Shown: positions 43,593-52,139, counted from the stretch's first letter. The stretch is DNA of 64,000 nucleotides from Hetaerina americana (GCA_022747635.1 JAKTNV010000062.1:1687964-1751963), one strand, 5' to 3'. Translations and numbers: made by a program. The notes: generated by a model from the sequence alone, not told the origin.

Positions 43593-43600
<8 letters not shown>
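43341..43600 (+). mobile_element. SINE-B 3' part
   Basis: Begins TGTTCCTATCCCTTTTCC and runs through GTTCGCCTTTTGGCGGGATT, GTGCCACGAAACGCACCG and TTCTCCTTTGCTGGGTGAAA to GGCCTGTGTA before (TA)n. It lies tail-out against the minus-strand SINE-B at 43147, making a divergent pair. Confidence 0.8.
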
Positions 43601-43675
<75 letters not shown>

Positions 43676-43680
43676 TATAA
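43599..43680. repeat. (TA)n array
   Basis: TA run leading into the left arm of the PLE-A palindrome. Confidence 0.95.
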
Positions 43681-43881
43681 AAACACAGATGTAGATTTTT
43701 AGAATATAGAGACACAAAGAAAGGACACTCACAATTTGTTATTTTACGTTTCGACAGCACGGCTGTCGTCTTCAGATTCTGAAGACGACAGCCGTGCTGT
43801 CGAAACGTAAAATAACAAATTGTGAGTGTCCTTTCTTTGTGTCTCTATATTCTAAAAATCTACATCTGTGTTTTTATATAT
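43673..43881. repeat. 209-base perfect palindrome: PLE-A left end joined to right end
   Basis: The dyad centre is at 43777 (CTTCAGATTCTGAAG). Each arm of 104 bases is identical or nearly so to the PLE-A terminal inverted repeats (49242-49368 and 51722-51848), including GACGACAGCCGTGCTGTCG, AACGTAAAATAACAAATTG and GTGAGTGTCCTTTCTTTGTG. The right flank TCGCCGATGAGCGTTCCATT is also the PLE-A right flank (51850-51880). So this is a PLE-A unit with the whole gene missing. Confidence 0.95.
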
Positions 43882-43914
43882 TTGTGTGTCGCCGATGAGC
43901 GTTCCATTTCGAAG

Positions 43915-43919
<5 letters not shown>

Positions 43920-43983
<64 letters not shown>

Positions 43984-44000
43984 ATATATATATATATATT
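43920..44000. repeat. (TA)n array
   Basis: TA run after the PLE-A right flank, in the same position as the TA array at 51881 after the intact PLE-A. Confidence 0.95.
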
Positions 44001-44011
44001 TATATTTATAC

Positions 44012-44350
44012 ACACACACAAATTCAAACACGAAATCACGCCATATTTACAACAAATAAACATAAAACAGATATAAGGAAAATCGATAGGAACATACAAA
44101 GGACGAACGTAGAAGAGGTGGGGGAGGCGGAATCGAACAAATCACAAGTGCAAAAATATATGCTTGACTGGAACTTTAACGCTGGATATTTCGACTTGCC
44201 GGGCCGATGCTCTAACCACCTGAGCTATTGAGGAAACGTAATTTACACTGGGATCTGCTTCGGGGGATTTATTCAACCAAGTGCTTCGATTCTTAGGCCA
44301 AGAGCTGGCGTTAAGGCGTTGTTTCACCCACCAAAGGAGAAATTGACCCA
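44012..44350 (-). mobile_element. SINE-B full-length copy
   Basis: Plus-strand order: AAATTCAAACACGAAATCAC (3' end), AAAGGACGAACGTAGAAGAG, GGCGGAATCGAACAAATCAC, an inverted tRNA head CGGGCCGATGCTCTAACCAC with CTGAGCTATTGAGGAA, then the upstream part ending GTTTCACCCACCAAAGGAGA. The part upstream of the head (44262-44350) resembles the tail of other copies, which suggests a dimeric or circularly permuted arrangement. Confidence 0.8.
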
Positions 44351-45477
44351 CCTACCTAACTGCTTGCGCAGTTCGGAGGACGAATTAAACGAAGGAAAGC
44401 CGTGCGCCCATTCGAGACGCCCTCTAGACAGTAGAATAGCAGACACGTGCGCTAGATATCGCGGTCAAAGACTCGCACTCGGTGACGCAGTAATATGTCA
44501 TCCGTCCGCAAGCAAACAAGAGCGCATCGTTCGCCGAAAGGGAGGGTGGGGGTAGAAGAAGGGGCGGGAAGATCGCGTGCAAGGACTCAAGGCTGCTGCT
44601 GTTGTGGTGCACGCTCGGATGAAGAATGCATCATCGGCGGTTGCCCCCCCAGAACAATCCAGAGACATGCGTCTCAAAACAGATTACTCCGCGACGGACG
44701 TTAAATTGGTGCACAGGCATTCATCCCCTCTAGACTGCAGGGATCGGTGGGGAAAGCACCCCTCCCCCCAATCGGGGGGAAGGGGTGGAGGGCAATAGGA
44801 CCCCTATCCAACTAAAAATGATGTTCTGTGCATCATGACATGCCATCCAAATGTTTACCGCCCTTGAATTTGCAATACCCTGTTGTAAAAATATCAGAAT
44901 AAATGTACCAGTGCAGAAAAAATAAAATATTTCCAACATCATTACCCGCGGATTATTAGAAATGATTTATTTTGAGAGAAACTACATTTAGAAAGGGGAA
45001 CGATGGAATGAACTATGGCGCAAGAGAGAAATTGAGCGAAAAGCCACTGTTCTAGAGGCCATAGCAAAGCGAATTCATAAAATTTTGTCGTTTAATCTTT
45101 AAGATTATTTTGATCTTCGCGTAATATTTTATTGCGCAATCGAATTTCGTTATTCACTACGGATGCATTGATACGACCGACCAAATTTTCAAGTCAAGTG
45201 TCAAGTGTTTTTTCCTGACTAAATCCTTCAAACGGCCGGTTGGCTTGGATTCCCCTGAGTGACATACTCGGCTGTGATGGATCGGGAAAGGCAGATCATC
45301 TCCAGATAAGGAAAGATACAGCGCGTTTGAAACCGATGCGATCGGGCAGGAAGAACTGGGGCCAGTTTTTTATTTACATCTGCAATTCGATTTACGTTTC
45401 AAGCATTGCTGATTCCCAGTAGAGTGCCAGCGTGGTAGATGTATCGGGACGAGAATAATCAAAAACCTAAAAAAGTA
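44351..45477. other. stretch with no recognised gene
   Basis: 44400-44800 is CpG-rich with open frames on both strands but no family match. The rest is AT-rich. Confidence 0.5.
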
Positions 45478-46190
45478 ATGCGGTTTTCAAAAGAGAGAAA
45501 GGCCAAGGTGATAAAGTTAAAAATGGAGGGAAATAAATAGAGCAGGTGGAACAGCTTACGTAACTGGGAAGTGTTTTGGACCAACACGGTCAAAGTAGTA
45601 GGGACGCAAGGAGAACAATTGCGCTAGACAAAGAGGCTTTCACAAGGAGGAGGGAGTTGATGACGGGGACGTTGAGTAAGGAATATTATAATTGAGGAAG
45701 GATATTAAGAAAAGACTCGTAAAAACTTTGATATGGAGCGTAGCTATGTACGGTGCGGAAACGTGGTCATTGAAGCAGGAGGATAGACGTAGACTGGAGG
45801 CTTTTGAAATGTGGGTGTGGAGAAGAATGAAGAAGGTGAAATGGACAGAGAAGAAAACAAATGAGGAAGTTCTTGGTCTGGTGGGCGAAGAGAGGGGTTT
45901 GTTGGGAGAAATCCTATGGAGGCAGGAAAAGTGGATGAAGGGGGTATTGACTGGCAGTGGTATGTTGAAGACTGTGATAGAGGGGAGAATGTTGGGCAAA
46001 AGAGGAAAGGGAAGGAACAGGATAGGGATGTTGGACGGGATGAAGGGAGGAAGGAAGTACTCAGAGATGAAGAGGGACCTGATGTAGAGTAGGATACTGG
46101 ATTTTGTGATTTGTTGGGAGTCATAAAATATTTATGTGGTAGTTGTGTCCATCCAAAAACTACATTAACCGGTAGATGACCTTATGATTA
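45478..46190 (+). mobile_element. LINE-A copy 11, 3' 700 bases, well preserved
   Basis: From MRFSKERKAKV and EQVEQLT (45478-45560, frameshifted), the longest continuous C-terminal frame runs 45692-46087. It encodes [99 protein letters not shown] and [15 protein letters not shown], then stop TAG. The 3' UTR ends GGTAGATGACCTTATGATTATTATA. The 45700 region has a small duplication (GAGTAAGGA...AGGAAGGAT). The catalytic palm is absent. Confidence 0.9.
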
Positions 46191-46195
46191 TTATA

Positions 46196-46370
46196 TAAAA
46201 CACACGCGCAAACACACACGCACTCATATATATATATATATAAATGTGTGTGTGTGTATTATTGTGTATGTGTGTTATATATATACACACACACGCACAC
46301 ACAAGCACACACACACGCACACACAAGCACACACACACGCACACACAAGCACGCGTAGGAAAGTGGCGTC
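46196..46370. repeat. (AC)n microsatellite with ACACGC/ACAAGC units
   Basis: Repeating units of about 20 bases (ACACACACGCACACACAAGC) three times at 46300-46370, after GT/TA steps. It is the left flank of the R1-clade LINE. Confidence 0.95.
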
Positions 46371-47463
46371 CGTGTATCGGCTAAGCGCCCTGCGAGTAGC
46401 AAGTGGATTCCGGACGGTGTCCAAGGAAGCAATAAAAGTTATCTCAGGACTTCTGCCAATCGAGATACCGGCGGAAGAACGGAAGGAGATCTTTAAACGA
46501 AGGAAAGCTCTACGAGACTTGAAAGACAAGAAAAAAGAAGAACAGCTGAAAACTGAAGAACGTAAAAGGAGTTTAGAACGGTGGCAGTAAAGTAGGGATG
46601 CATCGACTAAGAGCAGATGGAAGGTTGATTCCTCAAGTTGACGAGTGGCTGAATCGCAGTCACGGTGAGGTCAACTATCACCTGACACAGATGCTATCAG
46701 GCCATGGGTGCTACCGAGCCTACCTCTACAAATTCAAGCACGAGGGGTTCCCGGAGTGCCCATCCTGTGTAGGAGTCGACGAAGATGCGGAGCATGTATT
46801 TTTCAAGTGCCCTAGATACGATGAAGCTAGTAAAGAGCTAAAATGACGATTAAACAGAGTATAACTCCAGAAGGTTTGACGGAGGTGATGATGTCATCAA
46901 AGGAGGCATTGAGAGCAGTCGATATCTTTGCATCGAAAGTTCTAAAGGACCCACGAATCGAAGAGCAGGAGAGAAAGAAGAATGAAGATAGAATAAAGAA
47001 AATGAAGATTGAAGAAAGAAGAATGAAGATAGAATATAAGAGAGAGAAGATTAGAAGAAAGAAGAGTATAAGAGGAAAAACCAGAAGGAAGCTAATCACC
47101 CCGAACCCCTAATCCTGCCACCAACATCATGGCAGGGAGGGGGGGGGGGTAGGGGTGCCGCTAAACAGATGAAAGAGCTAGCAATAGCTACCGCCCCCCC
47201 GCGAAGTAATGCCTGACGGCAGTTCCGCGGGGGATTAGGCTTGGATGTAAAGAGGGTAGTTTTTTACTTGGTTTGGGTCACCGAGGCATACTCCGGCCGC
47301 GTTCCGATACATCCAGGAACCTGCGGTTATTCACCCTTGGGTGAGTTCGAGACCAGACCGAGCCCAATGTCGTACTTATCCTTGTGTGTGGTGTAAGTGC
47401 GTGCGTAAAGAGCATTTTCCCTTCCCTATATTTAAAAGAGGACACACACAAACACACACACGA
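46371..47463 (+). mobile_element. R1-clade LINE fragment inside an AC microsatellite
   Basis: Starts abruptly after the AC repeat with in-frame coding and ends after a 3' UTR (47113-47440) at GGACACACACAAACACACAC (47442-47461). So both flanks are ACACAY-type repeat. R1-clade elements of the Waldo type are known to insert into such microsatellites. The 5' part is truncated. Confidence 0.8.
46376..47112 (+). pseudogene. R1-clade ORF2 C-terminus with CCHC knuckle
   Basis: Encodes RKVASVYRLSALRVASGFRT, VSKEAIKVISGLLPIEIPAE and ERKEIFKRRKALRDLKDKKK. After an in-frame TAA (46588) and a one-base loss near 46622, it continues with LIPQVDEWLNRSHGEVNYHL, TQMLSGHGCYRAYLYKFKHE and the knuckle CPSCVGVDEDAEHVFFKC (C-x2-C-x8-H-x4-C). 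A charged tail ends at TAA 47110-47112. The blocks RL-x-ALRV, GEVxxHLTQxLSGHGCFRxYL and the knuckle are hallmarks of R1-clade LINE proteins, which nick specific targets and copy their RNA there. Only two lesions in 245 codons make it fairly young. Endonuclease and palm are missing. Confidence 0.9.
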
Positions 47464-47464
47464 G

Positions 47465-47812
47465 GTCTGTGAAAAACATATTGCGACTTTTGTGTTTTTT
47501 CAAAAATTATTTATTTATTCATGAATATCTATTTTGTGTTCCCTTCAAAGTAGTCCCCATTACATATTATACACTTGTGCCAACGTTTTTTACAATCATC
47601 GAAGCACTTCAAAATATCATTTTTGTGATCTTGTTCAGCTCCTCCTTCGATGCAGTCTTTATCTCATTAATCGTAGCGTAGCGTCGTCCTTTCATGGGCC
47701 TCTTCAGTTTCGGGAACAAGAAAAAGTCAAGGGGGGCCAGATCTGGGGAATACGGTGACTGCGGCATCATTGGTGTTTTGCTCTTGGCCAAACATTCATA
47801 CATATGCATACG
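47465..47812 (-). pseudogene. MAR-D mariner transposase C-terminus
   Basis: Minus strand: SPYSPDLAPLDFFLFPKLKR (third catalytic aspartate present), PMKGRRYATINEIKTASKEE and LNKITK. After a frameshift come remnants of W-x-K-C-I and GDYFEG-like sequence. It then ends in AAAACACAAAAGTCGCAATA and TTTTTCACAGACC, a likely terminal repeat, at 47465. This is the C-terminal third of a SETMAR-type mariner. The 5' part is cut where SINE-B sequence begins (47808). Confidence 0.85.
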
Positions 47813-47890
47813 CATTCAAACACGTAATCCCGTCATATGGCGAACGAATACTCATTCATATGGAAATAGATACAAGGAAAAGCGATTATA
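47808..47890 (-). mobile_element. SINE-B 3' fragment
   Basis: Plus-strand CATTCAAACACGTAATCCCG, CATATGGCGAACGAATACTC and ATAGATACAAGGAAAAGCG match the SINE-B 3' end. Its position between two mariners shows nested insertion. Confidence 0.75.
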
Positions 47891-47901
47891 ATATATAAAT
47901 A

Positions 47902-49164
47902 AAGGGTGCGACGCTTAGATTTGGAAATATTTCAATTTGACTTCCCCGCCATATTGTAGTTCCACTGGAGGTCACGATTGGCGTTCTTGAAAGCTTAAAG
48001 CATCTAGTAAACAGTCATTACCTCAAAATGGCCGAGATGGCACGTACAAGTGTGGAGTACAATCGAAGAGCCGCTATTATCGAAAGAGTTCGCGCTGGTC
48101 GTTCAGCCAGTGAAATAGTTCGATTCTTCCGGTAGTACCCCAGATCAACCGTTAACGAGAGTATGGCCAAGTATAATGATGCTTCGGGGAAGTCTGGGGA
48201 AGGTTTGGCTAGCCCGGCGAGGAATCCCCATTCGAGGAAACGTTCGTCCCGAACTGCGGCAGTCAGAAGAGAAGGCTCGGGCGCTTATTTGACCCGGGGC
48301 GAGGAGCGCTGAGGAAATTGGCGTCAGAATTGAATGTTAGCGCGGGAACAATGCTTCGGATGTCAGACAAGTGGTACACTATTAAAGTGCGAAACATGCC
48401 AGTACAAAGCGCATCCTGCTATTGTGTTCTCTAAAAAATGAAGCTGCGGGGCGAATCAGATGATGCAAACATTGTCACCGTTTATGCAAAGATCAACGGG
48501 ATAAATAATCGCCGCTCGCTCACGAGGACATCCCGAATGTTGCTCAGACAAAATTTTCGGCTCGCGTTCGCGTCCTAGGTGTTGTGTCCAGTGAGGGTGA
48601 TATCAACCCGCCACATTTAATTTGAAAAGGGATAAAATATCGCAAAAGAAGTCTAGTTGCACATTTTGATGAATGTCGTGAAACCGTGGATGTGTGAAAC
48701 TGTGGCCTCTGGGAGACAACACATGTCTTTCAACGGGAGGACCAGCTCATACGAGTCATTTCATCTAAAACTGGCTCTCAGATAACATTCATGACATGTT
48801 CTGGTCAAAGGAGCTCCGGCCCCTCGAATACTAGCCAGGACTTGAACCCCCTCGACTATTATGTTTGCAGCGGAGTCAATACCAATAAGACGAGGCACCC
48901 TAATGTCGCATCTCTGCGCACCGCTGTCGAAGCAGCATTCGCGAATATGGACCGCGCTGTTTTAAAGAGTGCGTGCGATCGATTCAGGATAACAAGATTG
49001 GAGGCGGTCATTGCAAATGAAAGTGGTAACCACATCGAGTAATGCTGTACTACTGGCAGATACCACTACTTGTACGTAAAAGGATTTTCATTACAATCGG
49101 TATTTTTTTCATACACACATTTGCTTTCAAGAAAAGTTTCATATGTCTGGATTTAACTGCCGTA

Positions 49165-49167
<3 letters not shown>
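47902..49167 (+). mobile_element. MAR-A mariner/Tc1-like transposon, full length
   Basis: Left end AAGGGTGCGACGCTTAGATT and right end TCTGGATTTAACTGCCGTAC (complement) form decayed terminal repeats that match those of the MITE at 14078-14459. The size of 1.26 kb fits an intact-length mariner. It lies between SINE-B and the TA array of PLE-A. Confidence 0.85.
48028..49042 (+). pseudogene. MAR-A transposase
   Basis: The start ATG at 48028 opens MAEMARTSVEYNRRAAIIER, VRAGRSASEIVRFF (DNA-binding helix-turn-helix region), then stops and frameshifts. The middle has FSARVRVLGVVSSEGDINPP (48555-48615, around the first catalytic residue of the second half). A degraded FQQDGAPAHT-like region sits at 48728-48755. 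The C-terminus is intact from SQDLNPLDYYVCSGV (48834-) to FANMDRAVLKSACDRF and ANESGNHIE, with a stop at 49040-49042. The SxDLNPLDYYVW block marks a Tc1/mariner transposase, perhaps of the maT group. It cuts and pastes at TA. It is inactive here. Confidence 0.85.

Positions 49168-49168
<1 letters not shown>

Positions 49169-49240
<72 letters not shown>
49169..49240. repeat. (TA)n array
   Basis: Pure TA joining the MAR-A right end to the PLE-A left end. Confidence 0.95.
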
Positions 49241-49241
<1 letters not shown>

Positions 49242-49245
<4 letters not shown>

Positions 49246-49368
49246 AATATATAAAAACACAGATGTAGATTTTTAGAATATAGAGACACAAAGAAAGGAC
49301 ACTCACAATTTGTTATTTTACGTTTCGACAGCACGGCTGTCGTCTTCAGAATGGCGTTCTCGGGGAAG
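49242..49368. repeat. PLE-A left inverted repeat (127 bases)
   Basis: Complement of 51722-51848. It contains ACTCACAATTTGTTATTTTA, CGTTTCGACAGCACGGCTGT and CGTCTTCAGAATGGCG. The gene's first ATG (49310) lies inside it. Confidence 0.95.
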
Positions 49369-51616
49369 AGCACCCGTTTTCCCCAGGCGTCAACCGAAAG
49401 AGTCCCCGACCCAGCACCCGACACCCGAAAACGGAAACAAAGTAGTGAACCTTTCGTCCGTGACCCTCGACAATAGCGAGCTTTCGCTACTAAGTAAAGG
49501 CCTCTCCTTCTCCCCCACCCCGAGAACCAACCACGTTAACATCATCACCGACACATTAAATTTCTGCCGAAATTTACGGTGGCATGCTCATTGGAAATCC
49601 CAGCCTTTCCCTTCGAACTCCCCCACCATTAACCCAGCACTTACCCGATTCCGTCCAGCCTCAGAAAACGAACCCAAACCATTCCCATCAAACCACCCAA
49701 TTGAAATCTTTATCAATCTCCTTCTGACAAAGATTTCCGACAAAAAATTCATAGATTCCCTTAAGCCACCAGACAACCTTTCCCCCTCTGAGAGACAAGC
49801 TCTCAGACGTTTAACGTCAAATAAAGATATTATAATCACGACGGCGGACAAAGGGTCATCCGTTGTCGTGCTAAACAAAGTAGACTATAACGCCGAGGCA
49901 TTGCGCCAATTAAATGACATTTCCTGCTATGCCCCCCTGCCCCAAGACCCAAACCCTTCTTATCAAAAGGATATTCTCTCTTTTCTTTCCAATTTCGGTC
50001 CCAAAGAAGGTCTCTCCCCCAAAGACATATCCATTCTTTCACCACCTAATCCTAAGACTCCCCATTTCTATTTGCTACCCAAAATCCACAAAACCAATAA
50101 CCCCGGACGCCCTATTGTCTCCAGCATCAACTCACCCACAGAACGAATCTCCGCATTAATAGACCACCACCTTCAACCGATAGCCACTTCACTCCCTTCT
50201 TACATTAAAGACTCACACCACTTTCTGGAATGTCTACACTCAATCCCATTTCCGCACAACACAACCATTCTCATGGCCACGATAGACGTCACATCTCTGT
50301 ACACCTCCATTCCCCACAAAGAAGGCTTAGAAGCCCTGAAACATTACCTCTCCCTACGATCCACACCACACACCCCATCCACAGATTTCCTCCTCGAATT
50401 AAGCCAAATCGTTCTTACCAAAAATGCTTTTCAATTCAATGACAAAATATATTTACAAATAAAAGGCACTGCAATGGGCACGCGTATGGCTCCTGCATAC
50501 GCCAATCTTTTTATGGGTAAACTAGAACACGACTTTCTGCAACAACAAACCCTAAAACCACTTTTCTGGGCCCGCTATATCGATGATATTTTCCTCCTTT
50601 GGTCCCACGGACGCGAAACTTTATCCTCTTTCATTTCCTCTCTCAACTCCTCCTCCTCAGTATCATTCACTTCTTCTATATCCGACTCGAATATTACCTT
50701 CCTAGATATCGATATTCACCTCCAAAACAATACGTTTCACACTTCAGTCCACATTAAACCAACCAATAAGCAACAATATCTTCATTTCGACAGCTGCCAT
50801 CCTCCTCACACAAAGCGCTCCATCCCTTTCTCACTCTCTATCCGTGGCTTCCGTCTCTGCAACAACACCCCCTCCCAACAGAAATACTTGGACCAGCTGC
50901 ATGAATCCCTCAGAAAATGTGGGTACCCTGAAAAACTGCTAAACAGTAAAATCCTCAAACCGTCAACACAATACACTCCCCTCCCCAAACCAAACCGCCC
51001 AAAATGCCCTAATCTTATCACCACTTTCTTCCCCGGAACACACAAAATTAAACATCTAATCCGTGACCTCTTCCCAATTATCAATAACACTCAGTCCACA
51101 TCACTTTTATTCCCACACTGTCCCTCTGTTTCGTTTAAACGCCCGTCGAACCTGCGAGACATCTTTAAGTCCACAAATCCAACTTCAAGCACCTCCGTCT
51201 CTCCCCCGCCCCTATCCGCACCTTGCAACCGCCCACGCTGCAAATGCTGTCATCTTTTAAGACCCTCCCCCTCACTCAGTACCAACTCCCAACCACTCGC
51301 CACCTGTACCTCAAAAAATATTATATATCGCCTCTCCTGTAACTTCTGCCCTGCCTTCTACGTGGGCGAATGCACGACCGCACTTTCCCTCCGCATGAAT
51401 AACCACCGATATTCCACCAAATCTCCCACCTTTCTTAATTATCCCATCCCTACTCACACCGCTTCCCACAACCAATCTTTTGACGACTGCTTCTCTGTTT
51501 CGGTGATTGAAATCCTTCCCAAATCTGCGAGTATAATAGAGGTGAGAACCCGCGAGATGGCGCATATCTGGGTGGCCCAATCATTCAAACCGCCCGGGCT
51601 GAACCAAGCCCACTGA
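49310..51616 (+). CDS. Penelope-like reverse transcriptase with GIY-YIG endonuclease, 768 aa
   Basis: Single open frame of 768 codons. N-terminal domain with TTADKGSSVVVLNKVDY (residues 177-193). Reverse transcriptase: FYLLPKIHKTNNPGRPIVS (253-271), motif A ATIDVTSLYTSIP with Asp326, motif B KGTAMGTRMAPAYANLFMG (385-403), motif C RYIDDIFLL with Asp425 and Asp426, and FLDIDIHLQ (464-472). A Cys cluster CNRPRCKCC (639-647) precedes the nuclease: IIYRLSCNFCPAFYVGE (671-687), Arg695 and a late Glu749. These are the domains and residues of Penelope-like elements (Poseidon/Neptune-like by the Cys cluster). The protein should nick DNA and prime reverse transcription from it. No stop or frameshift is seen. 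M1 lies in the inverted repeat, and the next in-frame Met is at 322. Basic, Ser/Pro-rich linkers surround the domains. Confidence 0.95.
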   Translation: MLFYVSTARLSSSEWRSRGRAPVFPRRQPKESPTQHPTPENGNKVVNLSSVTLDNSELSLLSKGLSFSPTPRTNHVNIITDTLNFCRNLRWHAHWKSQPFPSNSPTINPALTRFRPASENEPKPFPSNHPIEIFINLLLTKISDKKFIDSLKPPDNLSPSERQALRRLTSNKDIIITTADKGSSVVVLNKVDYNAEALRQLNDISCYAPLPQDPNPSYQKDILSFLSNFGPKEGLSPKDISILSPPNPKTPHFYLLPKIHKTNNPGRPIVSSINSPTERISALIDHHLQPIATSLPSYIKDSHHFLECLHSIPFPHNTTILMATIDVTSLYTSIPHKEGLEALKHYLSLRSTPHTPSTDFLLELSQIVLTKNAFQFNDKIYLQIKGTAMGTRMAPAYANLFMGKLEHDFLQQQTLKPLFWARYIDDIFLLWSHGRETLSSFISSLNSSSSVSFTSSISDSNITFLDIDIHLQNNTFHTSVHIKPTNKQQYLHFDSCHPPHTKRSIPFSLSIRGFRLCNNTPSQQKYLDQLHESLRKCGYPEKLLNSKILKPSTQYTPLPKPNRPKCPNLITTFFPGTHKIKHLIRDLFPIINNTQSTSLLFPHCPSVSFKRPSNLRDIFKSTNPTSSTSVSPPPLSAPCNRPRCKCCHLLRPSPSLSTNSQPLATCTSKNIIYRLSCNFCPAFYVGECTTALSLRMNNHRYSTKSPTFLNYPIPTHTASHNQSFDDCFSVSVIEILPKSASIIEVRTREMAHIWVAQSFKPPGLNQAH

Positions 51617-51721
51617 ATGCATCAATTGGCTGCCTACATATCCCCCCCACCCCCTTGTTCATTTCCTATTGGTCCCTTTACCTCTCCTTCCCCCACCTCT
51701 CCCCCGCACATCCTCTCCGCC

Positions 51722-51848
51722 CTTCCCCGAGAACGCCATTCTGAAGACGACAGCCGTGCTGTCGAAACGTAAAATAACAAATTGTGAGTGTCCTTTCTTT
51801 GTGTCTCTATATTCTAAAAATCTACATCTGTGTTTTTATATATTTGTG
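51722..51848. repeat. PLE-A right inverted repeat (127 bases)
   Basis: CTTCCCCGAGAACGCCATTC, CTGAAGACGACAGCCGTGCT, GTCGAAACGTAAAATAAC, TTGTGAGTGTCCTTTC and GTGTTTTTATATATTTGTG. It carries the CTGAAGA-hairpin-CGAAAC layout in the gene's sense direction. Confidence 0.95.
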
Positions 51849-51876
51849 CGTCGCCGATGAGCGTTCCATTTCGAAG

Positions 51877-51880
<4 letters not shown>

Positions 51881-51917
<37 letters not shown>
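51881..51917. repeat. (TA)n array
   Basis: Short TA run after the PLE-A right flank, leading into a further palindrome. Confidence 0.9.
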
Positions 51918-51925
<8 letters not shown>

Positions 51926-51926
<1 letters not shown>

Positions 51927-52130
51927 TGTATATATATGTGAATACATATATAATATTAATGTACATATATAATATTATTTTTTATAATACGGATGATTGG
52001 GCTGAGCCCCGTAGTTGCAAATATTTCGCCAATTTGCAACTACGGGGCTCAGCCCAATCGGCCGTAATACAAAAAATAATAATATATATATGGACATTAA
52101 TATTATATATATATATTCACATATATATAC
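51926..52130. repeat. 205-base palindrome of unknown family
   Basis: The arms 51926-52022 and 52032-52130 pair: GGGCTGAGCCCCGTAGTTGC with GCAACTACGGGGCTCAGCCC, continuing outward through ATAATACGG / CCGTAATA and the AT-rich TAATATTAATGT / ACATTAATATTA steps. The 9-base loop is ATTTCGCCA. The GC-rich core is exact, with indels in the AT-rich outer parts. No protein coding; possibly a gene-less retroelement end pair or foldback. Confidence 0.85.
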
Positions 52131-52139
52131 ATACATATA

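Larger units (their letters stand above)
49242..51880 (+). mobile_element. PLE-A: apparently intact Penelope-like element
   Basis: Left inverted repeat 49242-49368, one long gene 49310-51616, a short 3' UTR, right inverted repeat 51722-51848, and a right flank TCGCCGATGAGCGTTCCATT up to 51880. TA arrays are on both sides. The two 127-base repeats look identical, which implies recent insertion or ongoing homogenisation. A gene-less version is at 43673-43881. Confidence 0.95.

Noticed and set aside
46260..46370. CRISPR-like array in the repeated 20-base AC units
   Set aside because: No spacers; it is a microsatellite in a eukaryotic sequence.
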